Made by a program: the position numbers and the translations under genes. Source: Promethearchaeota archaeon (GTDB lineage Archaea > Asgardarchaeota > Lokiarchaeia > Sigynarchaeales > SOKP01). From it: DNA of 17,862 bases. Under the pieces are notes generated by a model. That model was not told where the DNA came from. It saw nothing but the letters and a program-made list of their open reading frames with translations, and ran no database searches. Location: positions 1-17,862 of the forward strand of contig JAEOUI010000173.1 in assembly GCA_016839425.1 (NCBI GenBank), given 5' to 3'. Shown here in pieces: positions 1 to 7,299 of this stretch (the first letter of the stretch is position 1; each line of letters begins with the position of its first letter).

Positions 1-11
1 CAATGGATATT

Positions 12-38
12 ATTTATGAAAGAAAATAAAATCAAAAA
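12..38 (-). terminator. T-rich tract after the ribonucleotide reductase gene
   Basis: Read on the minus strand, the bases just after the reductase stop codon are a run of T-rich segments (plus strand: A-rich blocks around 19-38). Archaeal termination usually needs only such a U-tract, without a hairpin, and none is obvious here. The call rests on position and composition only. Confidence 0.3.
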
Positions 39-2273
39 TTAGAAGCGTATTTCACACTTGTCGCTATCACAATATTTTTCACCAAGAACTCGATCTCTTG
101 TATCGCTAAGGTTCAGGGGTTTAATATTTTGGACCATTTCATCGTATTTTTCTTTAGATATCTCCTCGTAAGGTGCCTGTTTATATCCATGATCAGAAAT
201 AGGCAGGAAACTGACACTTTTTAGCTTATCTTCATAACATTCAAGAACATGCTTGATCTGATTTGCCTCGTCTTGCTGGAACGTGATTGTAATCGATACT
301 TGATTGTCGCTCCAATATCTCTGATATGCAGCGGCATTCTCTGCCTGTTCCCAGATAGATACATCGTTTTTCGAGCGATCGAAATATTTCTCGTGTATGG
401 GAAATTCAATAACGAGCGAATTTTTTGAATAGAGATCGTCTTCCACATAATACCCTGCCTCCTTGACAATGTCGATCAAGTCAGAATTTTTCGAGATACG
501 TATCCTCCGGATGTAATATTCTGAATGAGGATAATGTATGCCTGGAGTAACACCAGGTAAAAGACTGATAGTACCGCTCGGTTTAACTGTTGTTTTTTTA
601 ATAGATTTAGGAATGCAAAGCCAATCTGAATATTGCTCATCAACATTTTGGAGATAATCGTACCCTTTATCGCACCAATCAAGCATGGTTGCTCTTCCGT
701 GCTTTACAAACGCTTCAATAATTCCCGTCTGAGATATACCCATTCTCCTATTCTTTAGCATTACAGCGTTAGTCTCTTTCCAATGCGTGTTTACGAGCGT
801 GACTGATTTAGCGTATAAATACGCAAACTTTAAAGTTTCTCGAAATTCCTCAAATGATTCGTGATGTGAAGGAAAAGTTTCGACCAGGCAACAGAGTTCA
901 AAACTCTCTAGCGATTGTTCACCGCAAGGATTAACACCAGCTACCTTTTTATCTTTAAAATCTGGAGTTTGGCCCATTCGGGAGAAGGCTCTTGCATTTT
1001 CCAACCAAAGAATGCCTGGTTCCCCATTAACAGCAATTTGATCAGCAATGAAAGAATAATCTAATCCCTTTTGGGCAAAAACGCTGTTATTGCTCGCCCA
1101 TCGATGAGAATAAAGTTTTTCTTGATCTTGTTTCGCCGTAACGAAATCAAAATCGATAGGGTCTCCTAAAGCTATTTCGGCGGATCGCCGAACATTTCCC
1201 GCAACAACGCATTTTCCGATGTAATTCATGATATCCACAATATCAAGAGATGTGATGGTTTCTCCTATTCGAGCGGATAATGTTTTTTCAACATCTCCAA
1301 GCATTTCTTTTAGGGGTTCTGGCCCAGATGCTACACCCCCAAATCCTCTTATCGGTTCTCCTTTCGGTCGAATGAGGGAATAATCAAATTTGGGCATTTG
1401 TTTTCCAAGAAAAAAAGCTTCTAACACAAATCTCAAGGCCTCAACCCATCCTTCACGACTATCAGGGATCTGGAATTCGAAAGAACCTTCTTCTGGCTTT
1501 TTAATGGTAAGTTTTCCTGCACCTTTTACATCAAAACCGACGCCAACGCCAAGCATTAACGCATCCATAACGAATTCAAAAGCTTTAGAATGTTTAAGGT
1601 GTATGTCAGCTGTTGAGGCGAAACCGCAATTATTTAAAGCCATGGAACCGTGTCGTGCAATAAATTCAGTTCCCATCATCCACATCCCCCTACCAGGAGG
1701 ACTCATTTTAAAGCTCCAAATCTTTTTAAACATCTTTTGAGCCGATCGTTGGGCTTTTAAATCCGACCATGGAAGCGTCAATTTTGTGCAGTGTTCTTTC
1801 TGAATGGAATAACAGCCTTCAACAACTCTTCGTACTGTTTCCCAAAATTCTTCTTTTCGATTTTCGTTCTCGACAATCCTTGCGTAAGTTCTTTTATAAG
1901 TAATATATCCTAAAGGACCCCAGTTTGGTTGTTTTCCCTTGTAATTCTCAATAAATTCATTATCTAGCTTAAAATGGATATCTTCTAAATTTATCGCTCG
2001 AGCGAATAAATTCCGATATTTATGCATTCCTCGTTGTGTGAGCTCAACGCAAACTAGTTCACGAATATAGGTCGTCGTTATTTCTTTCACACCTAAACCA
2101 ATTACGGTTCTCACGACATTTTCAGCAATATTTTCAGCCACATTCATATCGAGACCTGTTTCCTTGTTGAGGATGATGGCTATATTATATTCATCAAAAG
2201 TCTTCTTCTCTCCCTTGGAATTAAAAACGCTTGGATACAAGTCTTTGATAAAAGATATCGATTTTTCTTTCAT
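39..2273 (-). CDS. rtpR: Adenosylcobalamin-dependent (class II) ribonucleoside-triphosphate reductase, monomeric type, with ATP-cone
   Basis: This enzyme reduces ribonucleotides to deoxyribonucleotides for DNA synthesis, using a thiyl radical generated from adenosylcobalamin. Residues about 1-95 form an ATP-cone, the usual allosteric activity domain. The rest aligns by eye with the monomeric Lactobacillus leichmannii enzyme, which as I recall it starts without a cone. The redox pair is C216 (NNCG) and C461, the radical cysteine is C450 in NPCGE with N448 and E452, and a C-terminal C735-x4-C740 pair fits the shuttle dithiol recycled by thioredoxin. Conserved blocks such as GWVEA, GNVRRSAE, RWASNNS, TTVKPSGT and YWSDNQVS are intact. 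The protein is 744 residues, full length. The ATG at 2273 begins directly with the cone and has only a weak GGGG upstream. It is divergent from the six-gene beta-helix operon and probably unrelated to it. The need for cobalamin allows oxygen-independent dNTP synthesis. Confidence in function is very high. Confidence 0.97.
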   Translation of the reverse strand: MKEKSISFIKDLYPSVFNSKGEKKTFDEYNIAIILNKETGLDMNVAENIAENVVRTVIGLGVKEITTTYIRELVCVELTQRGMHKYRNLFARAINLEDIHFKLDNEFIENYKGKQPNWGPLGYITYKRTYARIVENENRKEEFWETVRRVVEGCYSIQKEHCTKLTLPWSDLKAQRSAQKMFKKIWSFKMSPPGRGMWMMGTEFIARHGSMALNNCGFASTADIHLKHSKAFEFVMDALMLGVGVGFDVKGAGKLTIKKPEEGSFEFQIPDSREGWVEALRFVLEAFFLGKQMPKFDYSLIRPKGEPIRGFGGVASGPEPLKEMLGDVEKTLSARIGETITSLDIVDIMNYIGKCVVAGNVRRSAEIALGDPIDFDFVTAKQDQEKLYSHRWASNNSVFAQKGLDYSFIADQIAVNGEPGILWLENARAFSRMGQTPDFKDKKVAGVNPCGEQSLESFELCCLVETFPSHHESFEEFRETLKFAYLYAKSVTLVNTHWKETNAVMLKNRRMGISQTGIIEAFVKHGRATMLDWCDKGYDYLQNVDEQYSDWLCIPKSIKKTTVKPSGTISLLPGVTPGIHYPHSEYYIRRIRISKNSDLIDIVKEAGYYVEDDLYSKNSLVIEFPIHEKYFDRSKNDVSIWEQAENAAAYQRYWSDNQVSITITFQQDEANQIKHVLECYEDKLKSVSFLPISDHGYKQAPYEEISKEKYDEMVQNIKPLNLSDTRDRVLGEKYCDSDKCEIRF

Positions 2274-2370
2274 TGCATGCCCCTATTTTAGTCGGGAAAT
2301 TAGTATTAATGTTTCAAACAGGTATTAGGACTTATAATAATATTCCATTACCTTCAAAATGTATAACCTA

Positions 2371-2386
2371 AAGAAAAATATAAAAG
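2371..2386 (+). promoter_or_regulatory. Archaeal BRE/TATA-like promoter for the beta-helix operon
   Basis: A purine-rich stretch (AAGAAA, 2371-2376) runs into AAATATAAAAG (2376-2386), matching the archaeal BRE plus TATA-box pattern. It lies about 240 bp before the proposed ATG at 2622, so it would give a long leader. Other weaker AT-rich boxes lie closer, so this assignment is tentative. Confidence 0.4.
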
Positions 2387-2613
2387 TTCCTACATTTATT
2401 TATTAGGTTATTAATAGAAACAAAAAGAAAAGAGAACAGGGGAATTTATTGTTCTCCATCTATTTCTAAAAAGATGAGAATCTTGTAGATGTTAATTAGT
2501 TTAAATTGAAAAAACTAAGGGAACTTTTCTTAAATTTTCTTAAATCCCATTGTTTTTAAAATTTCGATTTTTCTTCTATTTAACAGTAAAAAAAGATTCC
2601 CTAACCTTTTTTA

Positions 2614-2618
2614 GAGGT
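2614..2618 (+). promoter_or_regulatory. Ribosome binding site fixing the start of gene A1
   Basis: GAGGT sits 3 nt before the ATG at 2622 (short but usable spacing). It supports this ATG over the in-frame TTG at 2550, which has no such signal. Confidence 0.6.
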
Positions 2619-2621
2619 AAT

Positions 2622-3548
2622 ATGACGACAGAAAACAAAAGCGAGCGAGAAGATAGTGATTTAGAAGTACCAAAGCACGAAGTAAAGCTCCATTTTCATT
2701 GGTTTCTCTTATCATTTTTCTTTGTATATTTAGGATCACTCATAATAGCGGGAGTATTATTTATTTCATTCATTATCCTTTTTTTCTACCCTAAGATTTT
2801 ACTTGCTGAAAATTTTTTCGTAATCGTTTCTCAAGTAGACTCGCTTTTTACATTAATAATAACACCAATTGTATTTCTTTTTTGTTATCTAGTGCGATTG
2901 TTCTTTATCGCCTTATTCACGCGATTATTATGGGCAATAACCGAAAAGAGATCTCCCTCAAAAGACGGAGTCATCCCAAGAAACATTCGTAGCAAGACCT
3001 TAAATTATTACCACCTTCGCTCCTTTATCATAAAATATCCCAAATACATATTTTCGAAAGGATTATTTCCATGGTTGACCACATGGTTATATAATTTCGT
3101 GAAAACCAATTCTCTTGGTAAGGGAACAACTATTGAAGAACAAGTATGTGCCGACAAATATTTAGAAACGGGAAAAAATGTCTATATTGGTGTTAATTCG
3201 GTACTCACATCTCATGTTGTTGAAGGGATTTTTGGAGACATCTCAAATTTTAAAATTCAAATTGGAGACAATGTAACAATGGGAGGTTGGAACGCTTTAG
3301 GCCCTGGAGGAGTTGTTAAAGATAATTCAGTCTGGTTACCTGCAGCTCATTCAGGTAAACATTACAAGGTAAGAGGAGAAAATTATTACTTTGGAGTCCC
3401 CATGAGAAAATTATCCAAAAAAAAAGTTCAAAACTATTTAGCGCTTTCTCCCGAACAAGTCGAAATAGGATCATCAAAAACAATATATCAAACGATAGTA
3501 CAGGAAGAAGATAAAAATGACGAGACGTCACAGGAGGAAGGAAGTTGA
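2622..3548 (+). CDS. Membrane-anchored left-handed beta-helix protein, type A (copy 1)
   Basis: This 308-residue protein of unknown exact function is a probable acyltransferase-like scaffold. A charged cytosolic N-terminus (1-24) precedes hydrophobic segments at about 26-56 and 66-104, probably three to four membrane helices. A linker follows (PSKDGVIPRN at 112-121, then an NYYHLRSF block), then a beta-helix of hexapeptide-like turns from about 165 to 262 (IGDNV, FGVP near 257-260), and a charged tail. H198 in the sequence TSH and C176 in EEQVC are shared with the second copy at 5429. The GGH of types B and C is absent. It is the first gene of a six-gene unit, and its TGA overlaps the TTG of the next gene. 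The architecture recalls the C-terminal membrane modules of Pls-like (epsilon-poly-lysine synthetase) proteins, which is an inference from memory of that family. Confidence 0.8.
   Translation: MTTENKSEREDSDLEVPKHEVKLHFHWFLLSFFFVYLGSLIIAGVLFISFIILFFYPKILLAENFFVIVSQVDSLFTLIITPIVFLFCYLVRLFFIALFTRLLWAITEKRSPSKDGVIPRNIRSKTLNYYHLRSFIIKYPKYIFSKGLFPWLTTWLYNFVKTNSLGKGTTIEEQVCADKYLETGKNVYIGVNSVLTSHVVEGIFGDISNFKIQIGDNVTMGGWNALGPGGVVKDNSVWLPAAHSGKHYKVRGENYYFGVPMRKLSKKKVQNYLALSPEQVEIGSSKTIYQTIVQEEDKNDETSQEEGS
3532..3537 (+). promoter_or_regulatory. Strong ribosome binding site for gene B1 inside the end of A1
   Basis: A perfect AGGAGG lies 7 nt before the TTG at 3545, within the last codons of A1. With the TTGA stop/start overlap it predicts coupled translation and near-equal amounts of A1 and B1. 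It decides the otherwise doubtful TTG start. Confidence 0.75.
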
Positions 3549-4486
3549 CAAATGAAGAAACTTTCGATAAAAATGTTCATATTCTTGAAGATCCTGAAAA
3601 GGATTACAGGCTCGATTTTACAACGAGTAGCGCTATAGGCCAGGTAAATGCGAGATTCTTCATAATATATGTATTAATCTTTTGGATCGGAGGTTTTGGA
3701 GCAATTATTGTATTTTACATGTATCTTGAAGCACTCATAAACGCTTTCGAAATTGCTGGCGAAAATATGATTGGATTTCTATTAATGATTGTTTTATTTC
3801 CCTTTGAAGCTTTCGTTATATATGTTGCATTTGTTTTCGGTATCATTGTATGCTGTAAAACATTTCTCATTATTGTAAATCTCGTTCATTTACCAAAAGA
3901 GGGAATTTTCCTGGCGGAACTGAAAAATAAGGATTATTATTATTGGAGCTTAAGGATATCAATTAAAAAAATTGGGTTGTGGCTGACCCGTAATTCCCCC
4001 ATTCCGTTCATTGATGCTTGGGCATTTAGATGGTTTGGTATAAAAATGGACTTTTCGAGCAGTTTATACGACGCTTGGGTTGATCCAGAGTTTATTAAAA
4101 TTGGTAGAAAGGGGATAGTGGGACAAGGATCTATAATTTTTAGCGCAAATATCATTGGAAAATACCTCGTTATTAGACAAGTCTTCTTGGACGATTATGT
4201 AGTCGTTGGTGGACACGCAACAATTTCACCGGGGACATTTATCGGAAGGGATTCTGTAATAGGGGCTTTATCGACTACTAATTTCATGCAGGTATTAAAG
4301 GAGGGATGGATATACTTTGGAATGCCCGCTTTCGAACTCAAGCCAAATAAGTTTGCAGAGTCAAGAAAACCGATTATAAAAATCGTAGATGTTGATGGTT
4401 TGAGAAAATATAAAAAAAACCATCAGATCAATATCGATGAAGACAAGACACATTTAGCCACTTCTAATGGAGGAGATCTAGAGTGA
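3545..4486 (+). CDS. Membrane-anchored left-handed beta-helix protein, type B (copy 1)
   Basis: This 313-residue protein starts with TTG, fixed by AGGAGG and the 4-nt overlap with A1. An acidic N-terminus contains the block DFTTSSAI (24-31), conserved in the second copy. Membrane segments lie at about 37-62 and 76-113 (the latter long enough for two helices). The signature PKEGIFLAE (117-125) and YYWSLR follow. The beta-helix then spans about 175-265, with IVGQGS, VVGGHATISPG (220-230), FIGRDSVIGALS and GWIYFGMP (254-261), the usual ending of hexapeptide acyltransferases. H224 in GGHA is a candidate catalytic histidine. A charged tail carries NIDEDK, also kept in copy 2. Its stop overlaps the GTG of C1. 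It is likely an acyl- or aminoacyl-transfer module at the inner membrane face; the substrate is unknown. Confidence 0.82.
   Translation: MTNEETFDKNVHILEDPEKDYRLDFTTSSAIGQVNARFFIIYVLIFWIGGFGAIIVFYMYLEALINAFEIAGENMIGFLLMIVLFPFEAFVIYVAFVFGIIVCCKTFLIIVNLVHLPKEGIFLAELKNKDYYYWSLRISIKKIGLWLTRNSPIPFIDAWAFRWFGIKMDFSSSLYDAWVDPEFIKIGRKGIVGQGSIIFSANIIGKYLVIRQVFLDDYVVVGGHATISPGTFIGRDSVIGALSTTNFMQVLKEGWIYFGMPAFELKPNKFAESRKPIIKIVDVDGLRKYKKNHQINIDEDKTHLATSNGGDLE
4469..4475 (+). promoter_or_regulatory. Strong ribosome binding site for gene C1 inside the end of B1
   Basis: GGAGGAG lies 7 nt before the GTG at 4483, inside the last codons of B1. Together with the GTGA overlap it indicates translational coupling and fixes the GTG start. 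Confidence 0.75.
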
Positions 4487-5400
4487 GCGTTCCAGCAAGC
4501 TTGAAAGGAGGACCTTTTACATCATTAGTATTAGTAAAAAAAAGATATTTAACTTGTTATTTCTTACTTTTTTGGATTTCAATGTTATCAGTCATTATTG
4601 AGTTTTATTTCTATTGGAAAATAACATATCAAATATATCCTTCAATATTTTTCTATGTTTTTCTTATTCCCTTTATACTATTTGCCTACATTACAGCAGT
4701 ATTAATATCTTTAATATTTGCTAAAATTTTGCTAATAATTATTCAAAAGATTCACAAACCTCGTGAAGGAGTGTTTTTCCGCCATCCTTCTGATAAAGAT
4801 TATAGATTTTGGAGTTTAAGGAACACTATCAAATGGTGGCCAGCATGGATATCTCACCGATTTCCTTTCCCTTTTTTGGATAATCTATGTTTTAAAATGT
4901 TTGGAGTAAGGACGAGTTTATCAAACTCTCTTTTTGAAGGATGGGTCGACTGTGAATTAGTTGAATTTGGAAAAAATGTGATTTTAGGGCAAGCGAGTAT
5001 TATTCAATCGGCCTTGATAGTAGGAAACTTGTTTATAATGAAAAAGACCATAATTGAAGACAATGTAAGAATTGGAGGACATGCAGTAGTCATGCCCGGA
5101 ACCCACATTAAAAAGAATTGCATGCTGGCTATTAACTCAGTAACTACCGTCGGGCAGGTTCTAGAAGAGGGCTGGATATATCTGGGCGCACCAGCCGTAA
5201 AATATAAAAAAAATAGATTTTTTGAAGATAATATAGAAGAAAAGATTATTAACTTTGAAGATATTGAAGTACTTAGAGACGAGTACGAAGAAAAATTTCT
5301 TAAATGGTACGACAAGGACATTTCATGGAAGGAACGAAAACATTTATTGAAAAAAAAAAAAGAACAAGAAAAAAGAAGATTAATAGAAGGGTCAACCTAG
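4483..5400 (+). CDS. Membrane-anchored left-handed beta-helix protein, type C (copy 1)
   Basis: This 305-residue protein has a GTG start. Its N-terminus SVPASLKGGPFTS is nearly the same in copy 2 and differs from types A and B. Membrane segments lie at about 22-46 and 54-88. The signature HKPREGVFFR (91-100) with DKDYRFW follows, then PFPFLDNLCFKMFGV (128-142). The beta-helix runs from about 152 to 238: VILGQAS, RIGGHAVVMPGT (196-207, with H200 as candidate catalytic residue), TTVGQVLEEG and WIYLGAPA (231-238). The tail from about 262 is very rich in Lys, Glu and Arg and is probably a helix or coiled coil. It shares the B-type active-site pattern. Between its stop and A2 there are 28 nt containing a ribosome binding site. 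Confidence 0.82.
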   Translation: MSVPASLKGGPFTSLVLVKKRYLTCYFLLFWISMLSVIIEFYFYWKITYQIYPSIFFYVFLIPFILFAYITAVLISLIFAKILLIIIQKIHKPREGVFFRHPSDKDYRFWSLRNTIKWWPAWISHRFPFPFLDNLCFKMFGVRTSLSNSLFEGWVDCELVEFGKNVILGQASIIQSALIVGNLFIMKKTIIEDNVRIGGHAVVMPGTHIKKNCMLAINSVTTVGQVLEEGWIYLGAPAVKYKKNRFFEDNIEEKIINFEDIEVLRDEYEEKFLKWYDKDISWKERKHLLKKKKEQEKRRLIEGST

Positions 5401-5414
5401 AAATTACCTATTTT

Positions 5415-5419
5415 GAGGT
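5415..5419 (+). promoter_or_regulatory. Ribosome binding site supporting the TTG start of gene A2
   Basis: GAGGT lies 9 nt before the TTG at 5429. The length from this TTG (307 residues) matches copy A1 from its ATG (308), which supports the choice. Confidence 0.55.
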
Positions 5420-5428
5420 ATTTTATTA

Positions 5429-6352
5429 TTGCTTGAAGAACAATCGAAAGAAGCGGTTCAAGACTCAAATGAAACTAATGGTGTAATAAAAGAAGAGTTT
5501 AAGAAACAACCTTATTGGCATGTACTCACCTTTTTCACGACCTATCTTGGATCGTTTTTCGTTCCTGGAATCGTATTCTTTTCATATATGCTGTTCTTTT
5601 TTCATCCACATGTATTGCAAACAACGGATTTCATATCGTTATTTACAACACCATTATCGTTAATTATTTTTATACTCTTTCCAGTAGTAGTAGTTATATG
5701 TTACATCATTCACCTCTTTTTCGTTGCTTTAATAGTTCGATTTTGGTGGAATTTAAGCGAAAAGCTTCAACCATCCAAGAACGGCGTCATTCCTCGAAAT
5801 ATTCCAAGTAGGATCTTGAATTTTTACCACATTCGATCGTTTATGATAAAATATCCAAAAAATGCCTTTTCCAAAGGACCACTTCCCTGGTTGATGAGGT
5901 GGATGTATAATTTCGTTGGCTCGAACAAGATCGGAAAGGGTTCAACGATGGAGGAACAAGTATGTGGGGATAGATTTATTGAAATGGGAGAGAATTGCTA
6001 CATCGGGCCAAATAGCATAACAACAACGCATATGGTCGATGGAATATTTGGAAACATATCGTATTTTAAAGTTAAAATCGGCGATAATGTTACGATGTCC
6101 GCATCAAACGCCATCTCCCCTGGATGCGAAATAAACGATAATGCATATCTCTTCCCTTTTGCTTCTGCTTCAAAATTTAACGCTGTTAAGGGAAACAATT
6201 ATTATTATGGCATTCCCTTAAGGAAGATATTCAAGAAGAAAACCATGGAATATTTACAAATAACCAAGCAAGATTTGGAAAGAGACGAAAAGCTTAAAGA
6301 GAAGTTCAATTCCATAAAAGATGAACTAATGAAAAAAGAGGAAATCAATTAA
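5429..6352 (+). CDS. Membrane-anchored left-handed beta-helix protein, type A (copy 2)
   Basis: This 307-residue paralogue of the gene at 2622 has a TTG start with GAGGT upstream. The order is the same: acidic N-terminus, membrane segments at about 31-59 and 69-106, linker PSKNGVIPRN (115-124), FYHIRSFMIKYPK, NFVGSNKIGKGS, then beta-helix turns to about 263. Shared with copy 1 are EEQVC (C179), the histidine of TTHMVDGIFG (H201), IGDNVTM and YYYGIP. It lacks the GGH motif of types B and C, so if A has an active site it is built differently. Copy 2 has SASNAISPG where copy 1 has GGWNALGPG. It begins the second A-B-C cassette; B2 starts 3 nt after its stop. Confidence 0.8.
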   Translation: MLEEQSKEAVQDSNETNGVIKEEFKKQPYWHVLTFFTTYLGSFFVPGIVFFSYMLFFFHPHVLQTTDFISLFTTPLSLIIFILFPVVVVICYIIHLFFVALIVRFWWNLSEKLQPSKNGVIPRNIPSRILNFYHIRSFMIKYPKNAFSKGPLPWLMRWMYNFVGSNKIGKGSTMEEQVCGDRFIEMGENCYIGPNSITTTHMVDGIFGNISYFKVKIGDNVTMSASNAISPGCEINDNAYLFPFASASKFNAVKGNNYYYGIPLRKIFKKKTMEYLQITKQDLERDEKLKEKFNSIKDELMKKEEIN

Positions 6353-6355
6353 ATT

Positions 6356-7285
6356 ATGATAAATATGACCGAAACCGAAGAAGAAAATAAGGCTATAGTG
6401 GAGGAAAATACAAACATTGAAGATTCAGAGGATGATTTTGTACTTGATTTCACAACGAGTAGCGCTATCAGCAGGACGAGTATGAAGTTCCTCCTAACAT
6501 ATATTCCCATTTTATGGTTGAGCGGGTTCCTTGTTGGAGTCGTGTTTTATCAATATATTTGGTTTGCGGTTCACGAGAATTCCTGGTTATGGATTCTCCA
6601 AATTGCTTTATTTCCCTTAATACTCCTTGCAATGTATTATTTGTTCATATTGTCTTGTATTTGTTTAAGTAAGTTGTTTCTCGTTTTAATCAATATCATT
6701 CATAAACCAAAAGAGGGGATTTTTCTCGCCGAAAAAGGAGATAAGGATTTTGAATTTTGGTGTTTGAGAACTGAAATTAAAAAACTAGTCATATGGTTTA
6801 TGAATAATAGCCCAACACCGCTAATTGACATCCTTGGTTTTCGATGGTTTGGCCTCAACCTCGATTTTTCAAGTCACTTACACGACGCTTGGTGTGACCT
6901 CGAATTCGTTAAAATGGGACATAATGTTTTAGTTGGACAAGGAGTGACCTTGATGGGATCAATGATAGTTGGAAATTATTTGATAATTAAGAAAATTATT
7001 TTAGACGATTTCGTAGTTCTTGGGGGGGGTTGTACAATAGCACCTGGGACCATTATTGGTAGGGACACGGTGATAGCAGCATTATCGGTTACTAATTATA
7101 ATCAAGTATTCGAAGAAGGTTGGATATATTTAGGCGTACCCCCCCAAAAAATAAAAGAAAACAAATACGCAGAGTCAAGAAGAGATATAATCAAAATGCG
7201 CGATGTTGACAACGAGAGTTATTACGAAGAAAAACACGAGGTAAATATCGACGAAGATAAAAAAGATTTACTCGCACAAGAATAA
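6356..7285 (+). CDS. Membrane-anchored left-handed beta-helix protein, type B (copy 2), candidate catalytic histidine missing
   Basis: This 309-residue paralogue of the gene at 3545 shares its N-terminal DFTTSSAI block (31-38), membrane segments (about 44-70 and 77-115), PKEGIFLAE (118-126), FGLNLDFSS, VLVGQG, TIIGRDTVIAALS, GWIYLGVP and the tail block NIDEDK. The residue matching H224 of copy 1 is G225: GGHAT has become GGGCT. If that histidine is catalytic, this copy is inactive or structural, or needs a partner to supply it. The ATG at 6356 is 3 nt after the A2 stop; GAGG lies 14 nt upstream, rather far. A second ATG at 6365 is possible. The gene is otherwise intact, with no sign of decay. 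Confidence 0.82.
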   Translation: MINMTETEEENKAIVEENTNIEDSEDDFVLDFTTSSAISRTSMKFLLTYIPILWLSGFLVGVVFYQYIWFAVHENSWLWILQIALFPLILLAMYYLFILSCICLSKLFLVLINIIHKPKEGIFLAEKGDKDFEFWCLRTEIKKLVIWFMNNSPTPLIDILGFRWFGLNLDFSSHLHDAWCDLEFVKMGHNVLVGQGVTLMGSMIVGNYLIIKKIILDDFVVLGGGCTIAPGTIIGRDTVIAALSVTNYNQVFEEGWIYLGVPPQKIKENKYAESRRDIIKMRDVDNESYYEEKHEVNIDEDKKDLLAQE

Positions 7286-7299
7286 AGAGGCGAAATAAA

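Larger units (their letters stand above)
2274..2621. other. Divergent intergenic region between reductase and beta-helix operon
   Basis: This AT-rich 348-bp region separates two divergent genes. It holds a good plus-strand TATA-like box near 2376-2386. On the minus strand a weaker TATA-like stretch lies around 2328-2341, about 55-65 bp before the reductase ATG. A reading frame open from a TTG at 2550 runs into the first beta-helix gene, but its added 24 residues are just T-rich sequence without a ribosome binding site. I see no RNA gene or long repeat. Confidence 0.6.

Noticed and set aside
1390..1740. Plus-strand open frame of 116 codons opposite the reductase gene
   Set aside because: It sits inside a highly conserved reductase region in the opposite strand and has no recognisable product.
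2550..2621. N-terminal extension of the first type A gene from a TTG
   Set aside because: No ribosome binding site, Phe/Leu-rich translation from T-rich DNA, and the copy at 5429 has no such extension.
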